Positions 1-12,000 of a stretch of 64,000 bases of DNA are shown one piece after another. Origin of the DNA: Anisus vortex (taxonomy: Eukaryota; Mollusca; Gastropoda; Planorbidae); contig OX421497.1 in NCBI GenBank assembly GCA_949126835.1, forward strand, positions 42,430,226 to 42,494,225, written 5' to 3'. The notes below the pieces were generated by a model, which searched no databases, was not told the origin of the DNA, and saw only the letters and a program-made list of their open reading frames with translations. Position 1 is the first letter of the stretch. Every line of letters begins with the position of its first letter. Position numbers and translations under genes: made by a program.

Positions 1-299
1 CAGTTGTTGACAAGGGGGAGGGGGAGGTAAAAATTGCCAAAAAATTGTTGATGTAATTAATTAGCGTCCCCTTAACTATCTGTCATTAGGCCTACTTCCA
101 ACCTTGCATTTTGTTATAAGGGTTTTTAATTAGAGTAGTTTCTTGGTTATGTTCTTGGAATCGTGACTAGTTTAGACAACCCATTCCACGCCCGATTGCT
201 CATCGAGAAAAGATATTTTTTTTTCTTAATTTTTTTAATTTTTATTTTATGGAACAAGAAATTTTTTTATTTTTTTCCTGTAACCTACGTCGCTATCGC
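1..299. other. AT-rich sequence with a dispersed-repeat fragment
   Basis: No gene is seen. About 120-210 resembles 27405-27470: both carry a CAACCCATTCCA core followed by GCCCGA. This suggests a dispersed repeat of unknown type. The rest is poly-T and poly-A rich sequence. Confidence 0.4.
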
Positions 300-776
300 A
301 ATGTCTAGTTTGTTATTGTGTTGACTAGTTTGATATTATGTTGTCTAGTTTGTTATTGTGTTGTCTAGTTTGTTATTGTGTTGTCTAGTTTGTTATTGTG
401 TTGTCTAGTTTGTTATTGTGTTGTCTAGTTTGTTATTGTGTTGTCTAGTTTGTTATTGTGTTGTCTAGTTTGTTATTGTGTTGTCTAGTTATTGTGTTGT
501 CTAGTTTGTTATTGTGTTGTCTAGTTTGTTATTGTGTTGTCTAGTTTGTTATTGTGTTGTCTAGTTTGTTATTGTGTTGTCTAGTTTGTTATTGTGTTGT
601 CTAGTTTGTTATTGTGTTGTCTAGTTATTGTGTTGTCTAGTTTGTTATTGTGTTGTCTAGTTTGTTATTGTGTTGTCTAGTTTGTTATTGTGTTGTCTAG
701 TTTGTTATTGTGTTGTCTAGTTTGTTATTGTGTTGTCTAGTTTGTTATTGTGTTGTCTAGTTTGTTATTGTGTTGT
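300..776. repeat. 20-bp minisatellite
   Basis: About 24 head-to-tail copies of TTGTCTAGTTTGTTATTGTG. Most copies are identical. Two units, near 481 and 625, have lost four bases (TTGTCTAGTTATTGTG), and the first units carry substitutions. The array ends a few bases before a MITE target duplication at 781. Confidence 0.97.
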
Positions 777-780
777 ATCT

Positions 781-995
781 GTCTATGCCAGGGGTCGGCA
801 ACCTTTTGATAATAGTGTGGCCAAAGAAGAATATCAAACACATTCAGCGTGCCATCACCTTAGTCACCCTGTTCTACTGCTCAATTTCTAGTAGAAGAGG
901 TTTAAATTGCATTTTCGATAGGTCTTCCGGGTGCCATCAAGAATCGCTCTGCGTGCCAAGTCTGGCACGCGTTCCGTAGGTTGCTGAGTCTATGT
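781..995 (+). mobile_element. hAT-type MITE, copy 1 of an inverted pair
   Basis: The left end reads CAGGGGTCGGCAACC, a terminus typical of hAT elements. The right end is GGTTGCTGA, a shortened form of the expected inverted repeat. The body (789-987) is flanked by GTCTATGC and GTCTATGT, an 8-bp target duplication with one mismatch. It has no coding capacity. The body shares GGCACGC-rich blocks with the element at 1421-1627, which lies in the opposite orientation. Confidence 0.85.
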
Positions 996-1420
996 TATCA
1001 TGTGATGCTTTATTTAACATAGGCCTATTATAATTTATGCATAATACCTTTATTTTTGTTAACCTTTTTTCCATTTGCCATAAATCGTCTATAAAAGTCA
1101 TACAGCATAATAATATAATGGCATGTAACCGGACTTGACATTTGACATGATTTTTCTTTTTTTACTTAGGTTGTGATGATGTGTAAATGTGCGAATATGC
1201 CATTAGGTTTGTCTAATGTTCTAGGTGAAAGATGATGATTAACTGCTAATGGGATTCATGTCCTATGATTTTGTTTAGTGACTATCCAACGAGTTACTCT
1301 GGTCCTGATGTGCCAAGCTGAATAGCCTTTATATTACCAAAGACAATACTATTTCTGCTATTTGATTACTTGAAATACGACTCTGTTTCGTAATTTACGA
1401 TCGCAACAGGTACTCTAGAC
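988..1420. other. Unannotated spacer between two related MITEs
   Basis: AT-rich sequence. No open frame, repeat or splice-bounded exon is supported here. Confidence 0.5.
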
Positions 1421-1627
1421 CAGGGATCGGCAACCTACGGCACGCGTGCCAGACTTGGCACGCAGAGCCATTTTCATTGGCACGCTGAAGACCCTAAAAA
1501 AAGCCATACAAGTCTTTTCTATGAGAAATTGATTGCTAGAGCTAGAGATACATTTTAAGCTTTTGGCACGCTGAATGATTTAGAAATCCTACGTTGGCAC
1601 GCTATTATAAAAGGTTGCCGACCCCTG
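1421..1627 (-). mobile_element. hAT-type MITE, copy 2 of an inverted pair
   Basis: It starts CAGGGATCGGCAACCTACGG and ends GGTTGCCGACCCCTG, so the terminal inverted repeats are about 15 bp. The interior carries several GGCACGC motifs. It is the same family as 789-987 in reverse orientation. The flanks CTAGAC and CTAAAC may be a decayed target duplication. No protein is encoded. Confidence 0.85.
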
Positions 1628-2054
1628 CTAAACTTCCGGTTTAGTAATTTGCTATGATTTTCTGAATGGAAAATTAAGATTAAAATCGAAAGTTGCATAC
1701 AGCGGAAAACTTTAAGTACGTTTAAGGAGTCATTTAGGACAGCGCTATTGGCGGCGAAAGGAAAAACAACAAAATTTATGCTTTAAAAATAGAGCAAGCG
1801 GTCCAACATATTCTAATTTTTGGTTTTAACACGAGGCGTCATACCGGGTGTTTTAGCCTCTCACAAATACTCGTAACATATATTATGCCATAACTTTGAT
1901 GCATATAGCGGGATTGGTCAATGGGCTAGGCTTACTAGCCAGTGTATGTTTTAGCGACTGGTCGATATTTCTTGTACAGTTCAAGATGTCGTGGAGTTTA
2001 TGGCTACACTAGCCTATGTAATACAGACAGTGAATCTTTAGAGGCTCGTCCAGA
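1628..2054. other. No gene seen
   Basis: AT-rich single-copy-looking sequence leading into the 24-bp array. An open frame starts at 1942, but it is kept open only by the array. Confidence 0.4.
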
Positions 2055-2440
2055 TATAACGTCATGTATTTATTTCAATATAACGTCATGTATTTATTTC
2101 AATATAACGTCATGTATTTATTTCAATATAACGTCATGTATTTATTTCAATATAACGTCATGTATTTATTTCAATATAACGTCATGTATTTATTTCAATA
2201 TAACGTCATGTATTTATTTCAATATAACGTCATGTATTTATTTCAATATAACGTCATGTATTTATTTCAATATAACGTCATGTATTTATTTCAATGAAAC
2301 GTCATGTATTTATTTCAATATAACGTCATGTATTTATTTCAATATAACGTCATGTATTTATTTCAATATAACGTCATGTATTTATTTTAATGTAGCGTCA
2401 TGTATTTATTTCAATATAACGTCATGTATTTATTTCAAAG
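2055..2440. repeat. 24-bp minisatellite
   Basis: About 16 copies of ATAACGTCATGTATTTATTTCA plus AT. Only a few units vary (GAAACG near 2296, GTAGCG near 2393). The unit length is a multiple of three, so two plus-strand frames stay open as eight-residue repeats. There is no splice, start-context or codon evidence that they are translated. Confidence 0.97.
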
Positions 2441-4027
2441 TATTTTAATAAATGGAGGATCATAATTTCGTTTGACTTCCTGTTTGTGGGGAGGGGTGCG
2501 GCGAAAGTCTGAGTGAAGGTCATGGCACACAATCATATCTCATATCTTCAACGTTTTCATTATTGATAATAAATGTTCAAGCAATTTTTTTTGGTGTTAG
2601 TTTCAAACCCTCCTTCCTCCCATCATCGCAAAATTAATCACTCCTCTTCAAATATAATAATAATAGGCCAATAATGACTCTATTTGTATAGCGCTCCCAA
2701 CAAACATAATGTAAGCTCAGAGCGCATCAAACATTGAGCAACAAACAAAGAAAACGGATATAATTTTCTAGGCTAAACAAATAAAACGTTACAAAGCTTT
2801 ACACACTCACTTGATATTTTAAATGTCAAAATTAGCATGTTTCCATTCAATTTAATTGCTACTGTTATATAACCTATGTATTACAATAAACAATATACTT
2901 ACTGTAGTTAATTAAATAAAACTTGTTAATGTAAAAATTTCCTTTAAAAAGATTTTTTTTTAAATGTTAAAACAGCTCCTCCCCAATTTTCACATATCGG
3001 CACAAATATTAACCCTCCCTCCCCCCTTTTACTCTTGCTTCCCACCAGATGCGTGACGTCATTTATGAACGGCCCCCATATCAGAGCTATTGACACTACA
3101 CAGGTCTATTTAAACGTTTACAAAACGGCCACTTTTAAAGCGCACCTTTGTTCAAGTCTGGTGGCAAATTTAGGCAAAACGGATTGGTTGTTTTTCATTG
3201 TTGTTATTTTTTTGCTAAATAATAAAAAAAAATAAAATCATATAATGTAACATTGCCACATTTTTTTTAATCCTCCCCCCCCCTCATTTTTTTTAAAAAA
3301 CCGGTACCAGTAGATCTAATAATTGGTGGAAATGTTTTTTTTATAAAGACATAGGCGGCTCTCCACTGTAAGTTATGTGTGAGAACGCCCTTGCCAGGTA
3401 AGTGTCACGACCAAGCAGTAAAGAAACGAAGACATGTGCCGTCCATTTTGATTGGTAATGGCTGCAAGGAGAGCCAAACCGGCAACAACATAGGTCTCGC
3501 GGGGGAATAGAAGAATGCTATGAATTTAGTATGAGTAGAGAGAGAGACAGAGAGAAGGAGAGAAAGGAAGATGGAGATAGAGAGAGAGAGAGAGAGATAG
3601 GACAAAAGAATAACGCAGACGACATGGAGATAAAATAGAGAGAAAGAAATATAGAAAGGAAAAGGAGGGAATAAGAAAGAGAAATATAAACATTTTTACA
3701 TAGGCTATGATAGGCTTATCGCTAAATAGATAGATAGAGATAGTTAGAGAAAGAGAGAGATAATAATTATTATATCACTGTTAATTTACAACAGTTTAAT
3801 TTATTTTAACATTATAGAAAAAAAATAAGTTATCATTGTTAATATTGTCTCACTCTGTGAGTCAACACAAAAGAAATATTTTCTAGCTTCGACTTCTACT
3901 AGACTATAACTATAAGTTTCCATTTGTGTAGCCTATACATAAAACTTTAACATTCATTCAGATCATTGTGAACTTATCCAGGAAAACCATTATTTAAACT
4001 TCTTCTGTAAATAAAAGCTTTCAACAA
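2441..4027. other. Intergenic sequence with a LINE/SINE tail and GA-rich tract
   Basis: No gene is supported. About 2660-2740, read on the minus strand, ends GCGCTATACAAATAGAGTCA followed by ATTATT, which is like the tails of L2-type LINEs and their SINEs. About 3536-3770 is GAGA-rich low-complexity sequence. The remainder is AT-rich. Confidence 0.5.
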
Positions 4028-4165
4028 TAGCTGGTCCTGCGATTAGTAGCCTACACCCGACTGTCAAACATAACGGCCCGGGTTCTAGCCCTGCCGCCGA
4101 CCAATCCCTAGGATGTAAAAATATATTACTTTATCCAGAAGGAACGTCTACAAACGTGTATGTCA
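4028..4165 (+). mobile_element. tRNA-derived SINE, family B
   Basis: The head reads GCTGGTCCTGCGATTAGTAG, an A-box-like segment. A B-box-like GGGTTCTAGCC follows about 45 bp later, then CCTGCCGCC. The tail carries TCCAGAAGGAACGTCTACAA, matching the tails at 38690, 40010-40410 and 60450-60692. That shared head and tail defines the family within this window. Confidence 0.75.
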
Positions 4166-5252
4166 TATATGCAATAACCTTCTTCAATTATAGGCTTAAA
4201 TTTAAGTTTCTGTAAAGCTAATTAGATTTTACTCTTAATTGGTTTCAATGTGAAATTGTGTGTGTAAGTATAGATCTATTGTTTTAGAACTGTCGACAGG
4301 AATGTCCCAGTGTATTATTCGTATTAATATTTACGATATTATGCTATTAACGTTACCGGTGCGTCGTTAACATTGCTTAGGTCGCGTAAAAACACAAGGT
4401 GAGCGCCATTGTTTTTAAACAATTCCATCAAGGAAATAACCTGGTTGCTATGGTGACGGTGCAGGCCTAAACCTTTTGTATATTTATCCCCACGGCGATT
4501 AAGAAAGGCACGCGCATGCCTAGTGGTAGTTATCAACGTGCAAGGCCTGGAAGAATGCACTACCTTAGATCTATGACACTACCTTGTTTTTCTTGCAGAG
4601 TGGTTCTGGGAAAACGAGAAGTTGTTTTCTTTTATTTAGAATCACAAACATCAAACATTAATAAACAGAATTGAAACAAAATGGCCTACAGATTTAAAAT
4701 AAAATCAAGATTAACTTTGTAGTAAACCTGAAATTCGTAATGTTTTTTTTTTAAATAGAATCGCAAACGTTAATTAATAAATGTTAATTAATAAACATAA
4801 GTGAAACAAAAATAAAATTAAAATGCAAAATCAGCACTAACTTTAAAAAAATGAACTTGAACTTAGGGCCTATTAAAACTGGACAATATAAGTCGAATGA
4901 CTTGATCACTTGTTATTCAGAAAACTATTCCCCGTATTAACTTTTTTTTTAAATGTCACCCACCCATCCCTGTAAAAAAAAAAAGATACTACGAAATAGT
5001 TTTGATCGACACAAGGCATAGTCAAACCGTTTTTGATCGAAAGGTTTACATTGAAGTTTGCTGGTATCTAAATCTTGGCCAAATATTGGGTCAATATTGT
5101 GTGTGCTGTTATGTGAGAATGGGTACACTTGTGCAGCTTACTGTTCTCCGGTTGAGTTGGATAACCCCTAACCCTTATATAATTCAACATGTTCGTTTTG
5201 ATCTTGATTGAGCAGATGTTAGGAGATAAATGTGCTAGTGCTAGAGTATCCA
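4166..5252. other. No gene seen
   Basis: AT-rich sequence without supported exons. Short accidental open frames occur on both strands. Confidence 0.4.
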
Positions 5253-5333
5253 TTAACCCTTCCAGTACCGACCTACTTCTATCTATGCTGCCTTTAGTTC
5301 CGCTATATACGCGCCTGGGACTGTTAGGGTTAA
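5253..5333. mobile_element. Possible tiny piggyBac-type MITE
   Basis: A 73-bp stretch is bounded by TTAA on both sides (5253-5256 and 5330-5333). The ends are inverted: CCCTTCCAGTACCG on the left and CTGTTAGGG on the right. TTAA duplications are typical of piggyBac elements. The element is very short and the match may be chance. Confidence 0.35.
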
Positions 5334-6262
5334 AATATTGGATCTTTTCACCCACCCTGCAGTAAAAGCGCTACATCTGTGATATATCTATATATTATTT
5401 CTGCCTCTATTGTATACGGTATATATCTGTGGTGGGTGGGGTTTTTTTTTGTGCTTGCTCTTGATTAACTCAGGGGAAAGAACTGTTTCATAAACTTTAA
5501 ACCCAACAACAAAAGTCTGTGCAGTTTTATAAACAAAACAGAAAATAAACACAGGTGAAAAAAAACGGGGACGGGGAAAGCGCCGGGAGGGGGGGGGTGC
5601 TGTGTGTTTTACGATAGGAGTATGTATAATAGACCAGGGCTGAACAATACCCTTATTTACCTGCAGAAGAACAATGGGTGGCGGGGAAAACAAAGCCGGT
5701 TAGACCAAATGAAGGTGCAGAGTTATATATGTAATTACCTCCCCTTCCATTTACCAAAAACTCGTTACTCAAGGACAGGGGAAACAACCCACAATTTTGT
5801 TTAGCTTGCTTTCACTCACAGGGTTTAGAAACTTTAAATATGTCTGTGTGGCGTAGGCATATTTATGTTAATTATTCTTAAAGAAAAAGTAAAACGAATA
5901 CAGCCTTACATAAAGCATTCTATTTCAACTACAGCAAAAAACAAAACAACAACATTGTTTAGAAATTATTTTTTTATAAATTTTAATGTATTTATTTATT
6001 AATGTATGCTCACACATAATGACTCTTGTGTTTAAAAACTCAAATCCAGAATACAAGTTCATAATTCAGGATACACAATTCATTCGGAAGAAAAGGAACA
6101 TTAAATCCTTAACATGGAAAGAAGGTTTACATTGACTACATGCTACAATTAAGGGAGATTGTTTCCGTGTATTAATAACGTGATAAAATAAAAGAATCCA
6201 AATTAATCTCTCAAATCTGTGAGTTTATCACAATTACTCTAGGTCAATGTCAACTTGATGTA
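5334..6262. other. Intergenic, low-complexity stretches
   Basis: A poly-G run near 5585 and poly-T near 5440 give accidental open frames on both strands. No exon is supported. Confidence 0.4.
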
Positions 6263-6620
6263 CTGACATTCAGGGGCGAAACCCAGGATTGGTTTCCAGG
6301 GGTTGGGGCTGAACTTTCATGTGGCAACTAAAAGTAGAGTATTCCCAGTCTGACCAAATTGATCCACAGGGCCAGTGAAGCAGTGTTACTGTGGCCAAGG
6401 CATACTAGGGGATGGATTCGAGCCCAGTACCTTTTGAACGCCAGTCAAACACAGCCATGTCAGTCACCATGCCCCATCCGACAACTACATTTACACATTT
6501 TTTTTGGGTGAATTTAGAAAACTTATATTTTATAAGCTACTAAAATTATTTAACAAAAATTATTTCAGGAGGGAGGTTTGGTGGATAAGCCCCGCTCATG
6601 GCTTCGCCCCTGTTGACATT
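6263..6620. mobile_element. hAT-type MITE with a nested SINE
   Basis: The left terminus is CAGGGGCGAAACC (6271). The right terminus is GGCTTCGCCCCTG (to 6612), giving a 13-bp inverted repeat with one mismatch. The flanks CTGACATT and TTGACATT form an 8-bp target duplication with one mismatch. A family A SINE fragment is nested inside at about 6352-6462. Confidence 0.85.
6352..6462 (-). mobile_element. tRNA-derived SINE, family A, partial, nested
   Basis: Read on the minus strand it holds the family A B-box region (GGGCTCGAATCC) and the downstream block ending in CTGTGGCC-like sequence. It matches the fuller copy at 22530-22765. It lies inside the MITE at 6271-6612 and so inserted later than that MITE. 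Confidence 0.7.
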
Positions 6621-9049
6621 TAATTTGTATGTTACTCAATAAACATGACCATTTTAACACAAAAAAACAAAGTACAAAACATTGTAATTCACCAATACAG
6701 TTCAAAAGTATTTAAAAAAGAGATTAGGGAAAACCTCTGTAAAGTTTAAATTCAGGTCAATATAAACTATAAACTATAAATATAAAATTAACAGACTCTT
6801 TAAAAATAATATGTTCTTTCAAATTAAGAAAAAAAACAATTTCAACATTTTCAACTGCTTGGCTATACACAGTAGACAGACTGGATTTTCAACTACTGAG
6901 AACATGATGCTGATTTATATAGATGTATAAATAAATATGTTGTATATTCAACATTTATAAAACAAAATGGACTAAAGATCATCTCTTTGAAAATAAGTAA
7001 TGCATGACACACACAAGAAATAGGTACTAGCTTTGCTAATTCTCAACTCCCAATTGTAAAGCTTTGATGTCCAAGTCAATGACTAATAAAGCTAATAGAT
7101 ACGATACATAGTTATAGAATGGCCACCAAAGGCAATAGAGATCCCTACAGACTCCCAAAAACAGGAGATTAGAGACACATTGTCAAAATAAACATTAAGC
7201 AAGTTGATTAATTTTTATTCCAAAATTAACATTTGGATACTGTTTACTGAATGAGATAACAATTACATGATCTAGCTGTAGATTTTGTCACATTCTGTAG
7301 TTCTCAATGTACATTTAATCACAATCACCAAATTCTTATGCTAGATTATATCACCTTCCATGTCCACAATGTATATTTAATCACACTTAACAAATTCTTA
7401 TGCTAGATTATATCACCTTCCATGTCCACAATGTATATTTAATAAAAATTTTAAATCTTAAAGAAAAATTATATATCACAATAAATAACCTTCAATGCAC
7501 ATCAAATCCCATTTCCAAAATCTATATGGTAGATTATGAATGACATACTATAATCTTTATGGTATATTAGATTAAATCACATTCAATAATCATCAAGCCT
7601 TACAAAGTTAAGCTCAATAATCTGTAAGAAAAATTGCAGTACAATATTTATAATAAACCAAATAAGTGATCAGAATATTTATATTTGATCAAAACGTTTG
7701 TACCTGTCGGGTACAGCTATATTAAAAAATGTATAAATTATGCCAACTATAAAACTGATGTTGTATAATTTCTAGAATGCTTTATAAAAAAGTGTAGAAG
7801 ATTGTGGCTTATGACCTTTAATATTTACATAACTACAAAAAAAAATTGTAAGTAATCTTTTAAAGCTATAAGTTTACTCAATAAAAAATACTGTACAAAA
7901 CAAAAACAAATGTTATATATGATTATATATAACTAGATATATAAATATATATATTTATATATATATACATAGGGAAAGAGGCTGCTTTTGCTTGTGGTTC
8001 AAATATTTATACAAAAGGGACGTGACCCTGGCGCACATTAACCATGAGAGGAACTTGTCTTGCTGAGGGCCGCACCATCTGGCGGAAAACTGTGCGAGAG
8101 AGCACTCAGATTACAGAGCCCCACCACACCTTGCAGCAAAGATACCAGAGAGGAGAGCCAGGAGAAAGGTAAAAGAACAGAGGCCAAAGAAACTGCACCA
8201 TCGACACCTTGAGAACAGACATAGATAAGAGAGAGAGAGAGAGAGACATATAAAAAAAATTATATAAATAAAATATACATTAAAAGAGTCATCATATCAT
8301 TTATATAATGATAAAACTATAAATTCTCAGAAAAATTATTATGTCCTTCATAAAATGATACTGTTTAAAATATAAATCATTTTAGATAGTCTAAAAAAAA
8401 CCACATCATTTGGTGTAAAAATGTGAACATTCTGTGTGGAGACTAAGTCCCAGATTATTTTCTTATTTATCAGAAATGTAGTTATTTAGGACAAAAAAAA
8501 TACGGTGCAAAATCCACTAAACATTCAATAAAAGATTTGATCAGTTAGTAAAAGTTAGTATTTGTTCACTGCATAAAAAGAAGTTTATCACATAAAGTAT
8601 GTTTAAAGGAAATAGTCATGCAGTAAAATTAGCTAGGAGGTATTCAGTCTCATTTCTTAAAAACACTAAAATATTGCATTTATTGTGTTAGAATCTCAAG
8701 GTGGTGAGGTACTAGAACCAATACAAATAAGAAGTAACAAATAAATTTTACATCTACACTGAAAGTTGATCTCTATAAATTGTGCAATGTGCACTGGTTG
8801 GTGATTAAGCCGTTTTTAACACGAAAAGGTAGAGAGTTGGACTAGCGATAAACGATCTACTTTGCCTAAGCTGATTGCTGTTTATAACTGCCCTGCCTAA
8901 ATATAAATCAACAAAGGTAATGTATATTTATCCACTTTCAACTAAAGGTGACAGGTGTGTTTACCACCTCTCTCTATGGCGGTGAGGTGTGTCTGTCACC
9001 TTCACCAAAGGTGATGTACACATATTTTTCACCAGTCTCTGCATCTACC
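6621..9049. other. Region downstream of the coiled-coil gene (probable 3' UTR and beyond)
   Basis: It lies beyond the stop codon of the minus-strand gene, so part is probably its 3' UTR. A 62-bp unit is duplicated in tandem at about 7316-7441. About 8000-8180 is less AT-rich and looks single-copy, but has no open frame. A TA microsatellite lies near 7930-7970. Confidence 0.45.
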
Positions 9050-12000
9050 TCACCAAAGAGGATTCTTCACAAACATTCCTTTCCATTCAATTGTCTCAGA
9101 CTCCTCCAATCTCTTCTTTAAAAAACTGATTGTGTTGTCAAGCTTGGAAACCTCCTGTAAACAAAAATACAAAGACAAGTAAAAGTTTAAGAAAAGTAAG
9201 TAAAGTACCCGTAGGACTAGATTGATCATAGGGCCTGTGAAGCAGCGTTCACCAGTTTCTGTGGCCACGGCATACATTGGGGATGTGTTGCCAGCACAAT
9301 GCCGAGCCGCCTTTACTTTACCCCCAACTAATGACAGGTACCCATCAAAGCTAGACTCAGACACACAAGTAAAACCACACAAAAATAACATAATAAATTG
9401 ATCATTTAAATTTTTTTAAAGTAAAAATTTATGACAGATTGAAAAAATAAGCATTGCTAGATTTCATAAGAAAAATATTGAAAATATGTAATACTTTTGC
9501 AGATGTAATAATTATGCTAACAATCCTTCGGAAAGCCTTTCTGAAGCAAATAGGAACAGCAATATGTAAAATTCGTTAAAAAACAATCCTATTTAAATAC
9601 CTGCAACATTTTGTCTTTCCTTCGTTTCTGCATATTTTCCATACTGGATTCTAGATTTGATATCTGCAAAAGTACAAAACAAAATTTCAATATATTTAAA
9701 TAAAAAATTAATTTACATAAGTTTGAATCATGGCTTTCAAATCTAAATTTAATGTTCTCAAGGAGTTAAAATGTGTAAATTTAATGTTCTCAAGGAATTA
9801 AAATGTGTACATTTAATGTTCTCAAGCAGTTAAAATGTGTAAATTTAATGTTCTCAAGCAGTTAAAATGTGCAAATTTAATGTTCTCAAGGAGTTAAAAT
9901 GTGTAAATTTAATGTTCTCAAGCAGTTAAAATGTGTAAATTTAATGTTCTCAAGCAGTTAAAATGTGTAAATTTAATGTTCTCAAGGAGTTAAAATGTGC
10001 AAATTTAATGTTCTCAAGCAGTTAAAATGTGCAAATTTAATGTTCTCAAGCAGTTAAAATGTGTAAATTTAATGTTCTCAAGCAGTTAAAATGTGCAAAT
10101 TTAATGTTCTCAAGGAGTTAAAATGTGTAAATTTAATGTTCTCAAGCAGTTAAAATGTGTAAATTTAATGTTCTCAAGCAGTTAAAATGTGCAAATTTAA
10201 TGTTCTCAAGGAGTTAAAATGTGTAAATTTAATGTTCTCAAGCAGTTAAAATGTGTAAATTTAATGTTCTCAAGCAGTTAAAATGTGCAAATTTAATGTT
10301 CTCAAGGAGTTAAAATGTGTAAATTTAATGTTCTCAAGCAGTTAAAATGTGCAAATTTAATGTTCTCAAGCAGTTAAAATGTGTAAATTTAATGTTCTCA
10401 AGCAGTTAAAATGTGTAAATTTAATGTTCTCAAGGAGTTAAAATGTGTAAATTTAATGTTCTCAAGCAGTTAAAATGTGCAAATTTAATGTTCTCAAGCA
10501 GTTAAAATGTGCAAATTTAATGTTCTCAAGGAGTTAAAATGTGTAAATTTAATGTTCTCAAGGAGTTAAAATGTGTAAATTTAATGTTCTCAAGCAGTTA
10601 AAATGTGCAAATTTAATGTTCTCAAGGCGTTAAAATGTGCAAATTTAATGTTCTCAAGCAGTTAAAATGTGCAAATTTAATGTTCTCAAGCAGTTAAAAT
10701 GTGTAAATTTAATGTTCTCAAGGAGTTAAAATGTGTAAATTTAATGTTCTCAAGGAGTTAAAATGTGTAAATTTAATGTTCTCAAGCAGTTAAAATGTGC
10801 AAATTTAATGTTCTCAAGCAGTTAAAATGTGTAAATTTAATGTTCTCAAGGAGTTAAAATGTGCAAATTTAATGTTCTCAAGCAGTTAAAATGTGCAAAT
10901 TTAATGTTCTCAAGGAGTTAAAATGTGTAAATTTAATGTTCTCAAGCAGTTAAAATGTGCAAATTTAATGTTCTCAAGGAGTTAAAATGTGTAAATTTAA
11001 TGTTCTCAAGGAGTTAAAATGTGTAAATTGAATGTTCTCAAGGAGTTAAAATGTGCAAATTTAATGTTCTCAAGCAGTTAAAATGTGCAAATTTAATGTT
11101 CTCAAGGAGTTAAAATGTGTAAATTTAATGTTCTCAAGCAGTTAAAATGTGCAAATTTAATGTTCTCTAGCAGTTAAAATGTGTAAATTTAATGTTCTCA
11201 AGCAGTTAAAATGTGTAAATTTAATGTTCTCAAGGAGTTAAAATGTGTAAATTTAATGTTCTCAAGCAGTTAAAATGTGCAAATTTAATGTTCTCAAGCA
11301 GTTAAAATGTGCAAATTTAATGTTCTCAAGGAGTTAAAATGTGCAAATTTAATGTTCTCAAGCAGTTAAAATGTGCAAATTTAATGTTCATAAGGAGTTA
11401 AAATGTGTAAATTTAATGTTCTCAAGCAGTTAAAATGTGCAAATTTAATGTTCTCAAGCAGTTAAAATGTGTAAATTTAATGTTCTCAAGGAGTTAAAAT
11501 GTGTAAATTTAATGTTCTCAAGCAGTTAAAATGTGCAAATTTAATGTTGTCAAGCAGTTAAAATGTGTACATTTAATGTTCTCAAGCAGTTAAAATGTGT
11601 AAATTTAATGTTCTCAAGCAGTTAAAATGTGTAAATTTAATGTTCTCAAGCAGTTAAAATGTGTAAATTTAATGTTCTCAAGCAGTTAAAATGTGTAAAT
11701 TTAATGTTCTCAAGCAGTTAAAATGTGCTAATTTAATGTTCATAAGGAGTTAAAATGTGTAAATTTAATGTTCTCAAGCAGTTAAAATGTGCAAATTTAA
11801 TGTTCTCAAGCAGTTAAAATGTGTAAATTTAATGTTCTCAAGGAGTTAAAATGTGTAAATTTAATGTTCTCAAGCAGTTAAAATGTGTAAATTTAATGTT
11901 CTCAAGCAGTTAAAATGTGTAAATTTAATGTTCTCAAGGAGTTAAAATGTGTAAATTTAATGTTCTCAAGCAGTTAAAATGTGCAAATTTAATGTTCTCA

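Noticed and set aside
1942..2448. Open frame of 168 codons with an eight-residue repeat (ITSCIYFN)
   Set aside because: It is a by-product of a 24-bp minisatellite, whose unit is a multiple of three. No codon, splice or domain evidence supports translation.
9155..9391. Upstream part of the long minus-strand frame that includes the last coiled-coil exon
   Set aside because: It runs through a SINE and intron. A good acceptor at 9155-9156 and phase agreement with the preceding exon show that only 9050-9154 is coding.
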